A stretch of 38,110 nt of DNA from Alphaproteobacteria bacterium (GTDB lineage Bacteria; Pseudomonadota; Alphaproteobacteria; Caulobacterales; Caulobacteraceae): contig JAGWSE010000176.1 of the NCBI GenBank assembly GCA_028869395.1, positions 1 through 38,110 on the forward strand. Direction: 5' to 3'. Within the stretch, counting starts at the first letter, position 1, and each line of letters starts with the position of its first letter. The position numbers and the translations under genes are program-made. The notes beneath the pieces are model-generated. The model saw nothing but the letters and a program-made list of their open reading frames with translations. It did no database searches and was not told where the DNA came from. This document shows, one piece after another, positions 32,350 through 38,110 of the stretch.

Positions 32350-32765
32350 TTGGCGAACACCATGGCGTCGTCGGCGAAGGCCTTGAACTCCAGCGCGTTG
32401 CCCGACGGGTCGAGGAAGAACATGGTCGCCTGCTCTCCGGGCTGGCCTCGGAAGCGGACGGTGGGCTCGATGACGAACCTGGTCCCCGCCGCCTTCAGCT
32501 TCGCGGCCAGATCCTCCCATTCCGGCAGGGTCAGGATCACGCCGAAGTGACGGACCGGCACGTCTTCGCCGTCGACGGCGTTGGTCGCCCTGTGGCCGGC
32601 CTCGGCGGGTGAGAGGTGCGCCACGATCTGGTGGCCGCGGAAATCGAAGTCGACCCAGTCCTCGCTCGACCGTCCCTCGGGACAGCCCAGCAGACCGCCG
32701 TAGAAGGCCCGCGCTTCGGCGAGGTCGCGCACCGGAAACGCCAGGTGGAAACGGGGGATGTCCAT
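32346..32765 (-). CDS. VOC-family (glyoxalase/dioxygenase-like) protein
   Basis: 139 residues with the paired beta-alpha-beta-beta-beta modules of the vicinal-oxygen-chelate fold: FHLAFPVRDLAEARAFYGGLLGC at the N-terminus (metal ligand His in FHLAF), RHFGVILTLPEWEDLAAKL starting the second module, and FFLDPSGNALEFKAF at the end, with a candidate Glu ligand. Substrate unknown. ATG at 32765 is taken, since the family begins just before FHLAF. It is the first gene of a two-gene unit with the threonine dehydratase and is divergent from the lipid A deacylase gene. Confidence 0.85.
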   Translation of the reverse strand: MDIPRFHLAFPVRDLAEARAFYGGLLGCPEGRSSEDWVDFDFRGHQIVAHLSPAEAGHRATNAVDGEDVPVRHFGVILTLPEWEDLAAKLKAAGTRFVIEPTVRFRGQPGEQATMFFLDPSGNALEFKAFADDAMVFAK

Positions 32766-32861
32766 GGCGCGGTGAATACCTCCTGGTTCCGCGCCGCGCG
32801 AGAGGCCTTCCACGGATTGCGGCGATCGCTAAGGTGGGCGCCTCTTCCAGGGGGAATCGGC

Positions 32862-33479
32862 ATGATCCGGAGGATGGCGATCGCGGCTACGGCCGCGACG
32901 GCGGCGCTCGCCTGCGCGGGGAGCGCCGGCGCTGCGGAGCTCTTGCTGGGCGCCTACATCCATGACGCGGCCTTCATCGGCGGCGCGCTCGGCACCGGGT
33001 CGGCGGACCGGGAGAAGGGCGCAGACATCGAGCTCGGCCTCCGCTCCGGGCGCATCCAGGCGCTGCGGCTGATCGGCTCGCCCCAGGCCCACGGCTTCGT
33101 CTCGATCAACACCGACCGCACGAGCGACTTCGTGGCGGCCGGGCTGTCCTGGCCGATCCGCATCACCGACCGCTTCTATTTCCGCCCCGGCCTCGGGCTC
33201 GCCTACACCGACGGCAAGGTGGACCTGCCGCCCGTCAACGCCCCGGGGCTTGCGCCGCCGGAGATCCAGCGGCGGCTGCACCTCTACGAGACGCGCATCG
33301 ACTTCGGCTCGCGCACCCTCTTCGAGCCCGAGCTCAATCTCGGCTACCACGTCACGCCGCGCATGAGCGTCGAGCTCTCCTGGGTGCACATCTCCAACGG
33401 CGAGATCTTCCACCACGGCAAGAACCAGGGGCTTGACGACGTGGGCGCGCGGATGGTCTACGCCCTCGGCGCCCGCTGA
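32862..33479 (+). CDS. Lipid A 3-O-deacylase (PagL-like acyloxyacyl hydrolase)
   Basis: 205 residues. Signal peptide MIRRMAIAATAATAALACAG...AGA, then an outer-membrane beta-barrel pattern of alternating strands rich in aromatic and Gly residues. The C-terminal ELSWVHISNGEIFHHGKNQG carries the PagL signature H-x-S-N (H176, S178), the catalytic His-Ser pair; the third residue (Glu) is usually a little further on and is less sure here. PagL removes the 3-O acyl chain from lipid A in the outer leaflet. ATG at 32862 is chosen by the signal peptide; the open frame upstream overlaps the VOC gene on the other strand. The stop is 93 bp before purA. Confidence 0.85.
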   Translation: MIRRMAIAATAATAALACAGSAGAAELLLGAYIHDAAFIGGALGTGSADREKGADIELGLRSGRIQALRLIGSPQAHGFVSINTDRTSDFVAAGLSWPIRITDRFYFRPGLGLAYTDGKVDLPPVNAPGLAPPEIQRRLHLYETRIDFGSRTLFEPELNLGYHVTPRMSVELSWVHISNGEIFHHGKNQGLDDVGARMVYALGAR

Positions 33480-33542
33480 CAGCGGCGCGTCCAACCCTAT
33501 CCACGATCCCCCGCCGAGCACCTGTCGAAGGGCGGTGGTGAT

Positions 33543-33563
33543 CCAACCGGGCAGGTTGGAGGG
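33543..33563 (+). promoter_or_regulatory. Hairpin overlapping the purA ribosome binding site
   Basis: CCAACC (33543-33548) pairs with GGTTGG (33554-33559) across a 5-nt loop, and the GGAGGG ribosome binding sequence begins inside the 3' arm at 33558. A folded leader would partly hide the site. No known riboswitch is recognised. Confidence 0.3.
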
Positions 33564-33572
33564 TCGTACCCG

Positions 33573-34859
33573 ATGGCCAACGTCACGGTGATCGGCGCCC
33601 AGTGGGGCGACGAAGGCAAGGGCAAGCTCGTCGACTGGCTGTCGAACCGCGCCGACGTCGTCGTGCGCTTTCAGGGCGGACACAACGCCGGCCACACGCT
33701 GGTCGTCGGCAACCAGACCTACAAGCTCAGCCTGCTTCCCTCGGGGGTCGTGCAGGGCAAGCTCTCGGTGATCGGCAACGGCGTGGTGGTCGATCCCTGG
33801 CACCTGCTGGACGAGATCGAGCGCATCGGGGCCCAGGGCGTCTCCGTAACGCCGGACCTGCTGATCCTGGCCGACAACGCCTGCCTGATCCTGCCCTTGC
33901 ACAAGGATTTGGACCAGGCGCGCGAGGCCGCCGCGGCGAACAAGATCGGCACCACCGGGCGCGGCATCGGCCCGGCCTATGAGGACAAGGTGGGCCGCCG
34001 CGCCATCCGTGTCGCCGACCTCGCCGACCGCGCGGCCCTGGAGGCGAAGATCGACCGCCTGCTCGCCCACCACGCGCCGCTGCGCCGGGGCCTGGGTCTG
34101 CCCGAGGCGGACGGCGAGGCCTTGCTGGCCCGCCTGGAGGCGATCGCGCCCAAGGTGCTTGCCTACGCCCAGCCGGCGTGGCTGAAGCTGAACGAGGTCG
34201 CCAAGGCGGGCCGCCGGGTGCTGTTCGAAGGCGCACAGGGCGCCTTGCTGGACGTCGATCACGGCACCTACCCCTATGTGACCTCGTCGAACACTGTGGC
34301 CGGGCAGGCAGCGGCGGGCTCTGGCTTGGGCGCCAAGGCGACGGGCTACGTCCTCGGGATCGTCAAGGCCTACACGACCCGTGTCGGCGAGGGCCCGTTC
34401 CCGACCGAGCTCACCGACGAGGTGGGCCAGCACCTGGGAACCGTCGGGCGCGAGTTCGGCACGGTCACGGGCCGCGCCCGCCGCTGCGGCTGGTTCGACG
34501 CCGCCCTGGTGCGCCAGTCCGTGGCGCTGAACGGGATCGTGGGAGTGGCGCTGACCAAGCTCGACGTTCTGGACGGCCTCGCCACCCTGAAGATCTGCAC
34601 CGGCTATCGGCTGGACGGGCGCGAGCTGTCCTATCTGCCGGCGGGGCTGAAGGCGCAGGGCGAGCTCACGCCGGTCTACGAGGAGATGGAAGGCTGGAGC
34701 GAGAGCACCCACGGCGCGCGCTCCTGGCGCGACCTGCCGGCCGCCGCCGTCAAGTACGTCCGCCGGGTCGAGGAGCTGATCGGCGCGCCCGTGGCGCTGC
34801 TCTCCACCAGCCCGCAGCGCGACGACACCATCATGATGCGCGACCCCTTCCAGGACTGA
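33573..34859 (+). CDS. purA: Adenylosuccinate synthetase
   Basis: 428 residues. Catalytic GAQWGDEGKGKLVD (D13 and the GTP loop), GGHNAGHT with H41, GTTGRGIGPAYEDK, FEGAQGALLDVDHGTYPYVTSS, TRVGEGPFPTEL and GRARRCGWFD are all intact. It joins IMO and aspartate (IMP + Asp + GTP) in the first committed step to AMP. The start is ATG at 33573, 9 nt after GGAGGG. It is monocistronic as far as can be seen, with a candidate leader hairpin upstream. Confidence 0.98.
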   Translation: MANVTVIGAQWGDEGKGKLVDWLSNRADVVVRFQGGHNAGHTLVVGNQTYKLSLLPSGVVQGKLSVIGNGVVVDPWHLLDEIERIGAQGVSVTPDLLILADNACLILPLHKDLDQAREAAAANKIGTTGRGIGPAYEDKVGRRAIRVADLADRAALEAKIDRLLAHHAPLRRGLGLPEADGEALLARLEAIAPKVLAYAQPAWLKLNEVAKAGRRVLFEGAQGALLDVDHGTYPYVTSSNTVAGQAAAGSGLGAKATGYVLGIVKAYTTRVGEGPFPTELTDEVGQHLGTVGREFGTVTGRARRCGWFDAALVRQSVALNGIVGVALTKLDVLDGLATLKICTGYRLDGRELSYLPAGLKAQGELTPVYEEMEGWSESTHGARSWRDLPAAAVKYVRRVEELIGAPVALLSTSPQRDDTIMMRDPFQD

Positions 34860-34976
34860 TCGCCCGCCCGGGCGCGCGCTTCTTACCCGTTTTGGGGCGC
34901 CGAGGTCGGATAACGCCGGTCTCGTAATCCGTTCTTTACCGACGCGGTCCTACGCACGGTTAACCGGAGCCGGCTT

Positions 34977-35789
34977 TTGTTCGACAACGACGCCAAAGTC
35001 ATCCAGCGCATGGCGCCCCTGCTGCAGCGGGTGCTGATCGTGGATCCGCACGCCGCGAACGCGCGGCTGCTGGGCGAACTGCTGCGCGACATGTTCCATT
35101 GCCAGGTCTGGGCCTCGCCGACGGACCAGAAGGCGCTGAAGCTCGCCGGATCGATCGATCCCGACATCGTTTTCCTGGAGATGAACGCCGAAGGCGTCGA
35201 CGGCGTGGAGTTCACCCGGAAGCTCCGCCGTAGCCATCTCGCCTGCCGCCAGGCGCCGGTCATCGTGACCACCAGTCACGCCACCGCGGCCGGCATCCTT
35301 GCCGCCCGCGACGCCGGCGTGCACGAGTTCCTGCGCAAGCCGTTCACCGTGAAGGACCTGCTGCGCCGCCTCGAGGCCGTGACGCTGCGGCCGCGCGACT
35401 GGATCGAGGCGGTGGATTACGTCGGTCCCGACCGGCGGCGGTTCAACTCCGGAGACTACTCGGGTCCCCTGAAGCGCCGCTCCGACATCCCGGCCACGCC
35501 GGACGGGGAGCGGATGGCCCAGGCGCTGAAGATCCTGCGTTCGGCGATCGCCGCCGTCGACAAGGACCCCGACCAGGCCTTCCGCGCTCTGCAGGCCCAG
35601 GCCCTGGAGCTGAAGTCCGCCGGGGCCAAGGCGGGCGACATGAAGCTGACCGCAGCCGCGGTCGATCTCCAGCAGTACCTCGCCGAGGTGGAGCGCACCG
35701 GCCGCTACGAGCCGGCCGAGCTCTCCCGGCGGGCGGCTCCGTTGCTGGCCTATCTGCCGAAGAACGAAGCCGGCTCCGTCGCGGCCTGA
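34977..35789 (+). CDS. Receiver-domain protein with Glu at the phospho-acceptor position
   Basis: 270 residues. The receiver domain spans about 17-135: RVLIVDPHAANARLLGELL (only one acidic residue, D23, of the usual pair), DIVFLEMNAEGVDGVEF with E68 where the phosphorylated Asp normally lies, VIVTTS (T98/T99) and FLRKPF (K121). It is followed by YVGPDRRRFNSGDYSGPLKR, a motif common in alphaproteobacterial receiver proteins, and an all-helical C-terminus of unknown type (170-260). No DNA-binding or enzymatic output is recognised. The start is TTG at 34977, with GGAG 7 nt upstream; ATG at 35010 is the alternative. A CGGTTAACCG palindrome (34957-34966) lies just before the ribosome binding site. 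Confidence 0.82.
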   Translation: MFDNDAKVIQRMAPLLQRVLIVDPHAANARLLGELLRDMFHCQVWASPTDQKALKLAGSIDPDIVFLEMNAEGVDGVEFTRKLRRSHLACRQAPVIVTTSHATAAGILAARDAGVHEFLRKPFTVKDLLRRLEAVTLRPRDWIEAVDYVGPDRRRFNSGDYSGPLKRRSDIPATPDGERMAQALKILRSAIAAVDKDPDQAFRALQAQALELKSAGAKAGDMKLTAAAVDLQQYLAEVERTGRYEPAELSRRAAPLLAYLPKNEAGSVAA

Positions 35790-35790
35790 C

Positions 35791-35805
35791 CTCCCGCAAG
35801 GGGAG
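35791..35805. terminator. Candidate small hairpin between the converging regulator and rpoH genes
   Basis: CTCCC (35791-35795) and GGGAG (35801-35805) pair across GCAAG in the 22-bp gap between the two stop codons. The stem is short and no T-run follows, so the case is weak. Confidence 0.3.
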
Positions 35806-35811
35806 CCCGGC

Positions 35812-36699
35812 TCAGGCCGTCACCAGGTTCCGTTCCTCGGCGGCGGTGCGCATCGCCTTCTGCAGCTTCTCGAAGGCGCGGACCTCGATCTGGCGCACCC
35901 GCTCGCGGCTGACGCCGTACTGCGACGCCAGGTCCTCGAGCGTGGTCGGGTCGTCCTTCAACCGCCGCTCCGTCAGGATGTGCCGCTCGCGGTCCGTGAG
36001 CTCGGCCATCGCCTCCTCGAGCAGGCTCATGCGGATCGAGCGCTCCTCGTTCTCGGCGACCAGGTGCTCCTGGGACGGCGTGTCCTCGTCCACCAGCCAG
36101 TCCTGCCACTCGCTCTCGCTTTCCGAGCGCAGCGGCGCGTTAAGCGAGGCGTCGCCGCCGGACAGGCGGCGGTTCATGGAGATCACCTCCTCGTCGAGGA
36201 CGCCCAGCTTGGTGGCGATCTGGCGGACCTGGTCGGGGTGCATGTCGCCCTCTTCCAGGGCGCTGATCTCGCTCTTCGCCTTGCGGAGATTGAAGAACAG
36301 CTTCTTCTGCGCCGCCGTGGTGCCCATCTTCACCAGGCTCCACGAGCGCAGGATGTATTCCTGGATCGAGGCGCGGATCCACCACATGGCGTAGGTGGCC
36401 AGCCGGAACCCCTTGTCGGGGTCGAACTTCTTCACCGCCTGCATCAGGCCCACATTGCCCTCGGAGATCACTTCCCCGATCGGCAGGCCATAGCCGCGGT
36501 AGCCCATGGCGATCTTGGCCACGAGGCGCAGGTGGCTGGTGACGAGCTTGTGGGCGGCCTCCGGGTCCTCGTGCTCCTGCCAGCGCTTGGCCAGCATGAA
36601 CTCCTCGTCCTTGGCGAGCATGGGGAACTTCCGGATCTCCGAAAGATACCGGCTCAGGCCGCCTTCAGGCGACATGACGGCGAGCGCATTTGCGGCCAT
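35812..36699 (-). CDS. rpoH: RNA polymerase heat-shock sigma factor RpoH (sigma-32)
   Basis: 295 residues, the same length as Caulobacter RpoH. Regions 1.2-2.4 (about 10-125) include NVGLMQAVKKFDPDKGFRLA and TYAMWWIRASIQEYILRSW. The RpoH box QKKLFFNLR (131-139) identifies the sigma-32 class. Region 4 with its helix-turn-helix is TTLEDLASQYGVSRERVRQI (about 250-270). It directs heat-shock gene transcription. ATG at 36699 has GAGGGG upstream. The 5' region contains a housekeeping-like promoter at 36857-36885. It converges with the receiver-protein gene, 22 bp away. Confidence 0.97.
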   Translation of the reverse strand: MAANALAVMSPEGGLSRYLSEIRKFPMLAKDEEFMLAKRWQEHEDPEAAHKLVTSHLRLVAKIAMGYRGYGLPIGEVISEGNVGLMQAVKKFDPDKGFRLATYAMWWIRASIQEYILRSWSLVKMGTTAAQKKLFFNLRKAKSEISALEEGDMHPDQVRQIATKLGVLDEEVISMNRRLSGGDASLNAPLRSESESEWQDWLVDEDTPSQEHLVAENEERSIRMSLLEEAMAELTDRERHILTERRLKDDPTTLEDLASQYGVSRERVRQIEVRAFEKLQKAMRTAAEERNLVTA

Positions 36700-36856
36700 G
36701 GACTATCCCCTCTGGTTTCCCGGACGTTTCGGGCCGTCGCGCAGGCGCGCGCACAGGACCGTCCGCCCCCTCCAACCGATCAGATAGGCACTGGGTTGCG
36801 GCGGCGGTAGGTCGCATGGGGAGGGCGACCCGAAAAATCCGACTGCTGGAGTCAAG

Positions 36857-36885
36857 TTTTTAGCTTCCGAAGTTGGCCCCTTCAA
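36857..36885 (-). promoter_or_regulatory. Candidate housekeeping promoter of rpoH
   Basis: On the minus strand TTGAAG (36880-36885) and TAAAAA (36857-36862) are 17 nt apart, about 160 bp before the rpoH ATG. The local AT richness stands out. Caulobacter rpoH is known to have a vegetative and a heat-shock promoter; a second, weaker -10-like CCTATCTG lies at 36781-36788 without a convincing -35. Confidence 0.5.
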
Positions 36886-36946
36886 GGCAGGCTTTCTCAC
36901 AAGCTCAGCAGCTCTCCTTCACAAAGGACGCATCCGGTGCGCGATC

Positions 36947-36964
36947 TCCGACAGCCCTGTCGGA
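36947..36964 (+). promoter_or_regulatory. Perfect 7-bp hairpin in the rpoH/PhnB-like intergenic region
   Basis: TCCGACA (36947-36953) and TGTCGGA (36958-36964) form a perfect stem with a 4-nt GCCC loop, 73 bp upstream of the PhnB-like gene. It could be an operator or a leader hairpin. The rest of the 338-bp gap 36700-37037 holds the rpoH leader and the repeats at 36986-37023; no gene is seen. Confidence 0.4.
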
Positions 36965-36985
36965 CTCTCCGCCGCCCGCGCGTCC

Positions 36986-37023
36986 TTGGGCCAGACCTCG
37001 CCCAATCCAGACTTCGCCCAACC
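36986..37023 (+). repeat. 16-bp tandem direct repeat with alternative pairing partner before the PhnB-like gene
   Basis: CAGACCTCGCCCAATC (36992-37007) is followed at once by CAGACTTCGCCCAACC (37008-37023), 14 of 16 bases matching. TTGGGC at 36986-36991 can pair with GCCCAA in either copy (37000-37005 or 37016-37021). The second copy ends 2 nt before the GGAGG ribosome binding site at 37026-37030. Confidence 0.55.
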
Positions 37024-37037
37024 CGTGGAGGCCGCCC

Positions 37038-37526
37038 ATGACAAGGATCAATCCGTTCCTCTGGTTCGACACCCAGGCGGAGCCGGCCGCACACCTCTAC
37101 GTCTCGATATTTCCGAACTCGAAGATCACCGCCGTCGCCCGCAACACCGAGGCCGCGCCAGGGCCGACGGGCCGAGTGCTGACGGTGGAGTTCGAGCTCG
37201 ACGGCCGCACCTTCGTGGCCCTGAACGGCGGGCCCGCGCACAAGCTCACAGAAGCCTTTTCCCTGCAGATCGGCTGCGAGACCCAGGCCGAGGTCGATCG
37301 CTACTGGGACGCGCTCACGGCCGACGGCGGAGAGCCTGGTCCCTGCGGTTGGCTGAAAGACCCCTTCGGCCTCTCCTGGCAGGTGGTCCCCAACCTGCTG
37401 CCCAAGCTGCTCACCAGCTCCGACCGCACCCGCGCCAACCGGGTGATGGCCGCCATGATGCAGATGCGCAAGCTGGACATCGCGGCCCTGCAGGCCGCCG
37501 CGGACGGCGTGCCGGCCGCGGGCTAG
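37038..37526 (+). CDS. PhnB-like VOC-fold protein (3-demethylubiquinone-9 methyltransferase-like domain)
   Basis: 162 residues. It begins MTRINPFLWFDTQAEPAAHL followed by YVSIFPNSKI, the standard opening of the PhnB/DUF3291-like VOC proteins, with FVALNGGPAHKLTEAFSLQI and the late CGWLKDPFGLSWQVVPNLL also typical. Despite the historical domain name these are not methyltransferases; their function is unknown. ATG at 37038 has GGAGG 7 nt upstream, which rules out longer frames. Its TAG stop (37524-37526) shares CTAG with the converging pseudouridine synthase gene. Confidence 0.88.
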   Translation: MTRINPFLWFDTQAEPAAHLYVSIFPNSKITAVARNTEAAPGPTGRVLTVEFELDGRTFVALNGGPAHKLTEAFSLQIGCETQAEVDRYWDALTADGGEPGPCGWLKDPFGLSWQVVPNLLPKLLTSSDRTRANRVMAAMMQMRKLDIAALQAAADGVPAAG

Positions 37527-38110
37527 AGGGCCGCCAGCAAGGCCTCCAGCCGCGCCATGTCTTCCGGCGGCGCGCTCTCGAACCGCAGCGCCTCGCCCGT
37601 GACCGGATGCCGGAACCCCAGCACGGCGGCGTGCAGCGCCTGGCGCACCAGGCCCGCCTCGGAGATCGCGCGGCGCACGGGCTCGGCGGGCGGTCCTGAG
37701 CCGTAGATCGGATCGCCCAGGCAGGGGCAGCCCTTGGAAGCCAGGTGCACCCGGATCTGGTGCGTGCGCCCGGTCTCCAGCCGGCAGGCCAGCCGCGCTG
37801 CGAGCGGCCGGGCTTCCGGTCCGAAGATGCGCTCCACCGCATAGTGCGTCACCGCCGCCCGGCCGCCGGTCTTCACGAGGGCCATCTTCTTGCGGTCATG
37901 GGTCGAGCGTGCGATCGCGCCCTCGATCGTCCCCTTGCGCGCGGGGGGCGCGCCGCGGGTGAGCGCGACGTAGACACGCTCGATGTCGTGGGCGGTGAAC
38001 AGGGCCGCGAGCCCCCGGTGCGCCGTGTCCGCCTTCGCCGCGACGACGATGCCGGAGGTGTCCTTGTCGATGCGGTGCACGATGCCGGGCCGCGCCACCC
38101 CGCCCACGCC
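37523..38110 (-). CDS. RluA/RluD-family rRNA pseudouridine synthase, 3' part only
   Basis: The last 195 codons are present; the gene continues past the window edge. The catalytic motif HRIDKDTSGIVV contains the family's active-site Asp, and RLETGRTHQIRVHLASKGCP followed by LGDPIYG is the second conserved block of RluA-type enzymes. It isomerises uridine in rRNA (RluD: helix 69; RluC and RluA differ, and the part seen cannot decide). The missing N-terminus would show whether an S4 domain is present, as in RluC/RluD. It lies upstream of rpoH on the same strand, an order I recall in other alphaproteobacteria, here with the PhnB-like gene between. Confidence 0.92.
   Translation of the reverse strand, partial: GVGGVARPGIVHRIDKDTSGIVVAAKADTAHRGLAALFTAHDIERVYVALTRGAPPARKGTIEGAIARSTHDRKKMALVKTGGRAAVTHYAVERIFGPEARPLAARLACRLETGRTHQIRVHLASKGCPCLGDPIYGSGPPAEPVRRAISEAGLVRQALHAAVLGFRHPVTGEALRFESAPPEDMARLEALLAAL

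Noticed and set aside
36781..36788. CCTATCTG (minus strand) as the -10 of a heat-shock promoter of rpoH
   Set aside because: No CTTG-like -35 element lies at the expected distance. It is kept only as a remark in the rpoH promoter entry.
1..38110. CRISPR arrays, tRNA genes, phage genes, toxin-antitoxin or other defence modules
   Set aside because: None was seen on either strand: no regularly spaced repeats, no tRNA cloverleaf, and every unassigned gap was read through.

Overview
The window is GC-rich and densely packed, with operons on both strands. It reads as a stretch of chromosome from an alphaproteobacterium of the Caulobacteraceae (Caulobacter/Phenylobacterium-like). The grounds are the orders SRP RNA-dnaX-ybaB-recR and rpmH-rnpA-yidC-engB-argB, a 295-residue RpoH, the DnaX type, the many alanine-rich proteins and the frequent GTG/TTG starts. 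This is an inference from gene content; no database was searched.

Layout. 1-411: 5' part of nudC (minus). 529-7382: information-processing genes on the plus strand: small SRP RNA, dnaX, ybaB, recR, rmuC, def, fmt and truA, interrupted by a minus-strand lipoprotein gene with a possible general-stress promoter. 7379-11809: lysine/arginine genes (dapE, dapD, argB) with a HAD phosphatase, a cupin and the decayed remains of a glycosyltransferase-like gene. 12078-15114: rpmH-rnpA-yidC-engB on the minus strand. 15197-18857: an accessory minus-strand cluster (dienoyl-CoA-reductase-like SDR, TetR regulator, alpha/beta hydrolase, quinone oxidoreductase) with a clear candidate TetR operator. 18962-21660: a histidine phosphatase and a degenerate two-receiver regulator, now separated by an IS481-family element. 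21741-24231: a DUF72 protein and a secreted M28 peptidase. 24580-30257: a tripartite RND efflux operon. 30315-33479: a GST-like protein, threonine dehydratase, a VOC protein and a PagL-type lipid A deacylase. 33573-38110: purA, a receiver protein with Glu at the phospho-site, rpoH, a PhnB-fold protein and the 3' part of an RluA-family pseudouridine synthase.

Most of the window is ordinary core genome, and I see no new multi-gene defence or metabolic system. The most interesting signals are small. Three convergent gene pairs end (or ended) on a shared palindromic CTAG, so that one tetranucleotide supplies TAG on both strands. An IS481-family element has landed exactly on one of these, duplicated it, and so kept both host stop codons, while its own transposase takes its stop codon from the same target. 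Two receiver proteins have lost canonical phosphorylation residues. A glycosyltransferase-like gene survives as three pieces in three frames. Several palindromes sit on or near candidate promoters.
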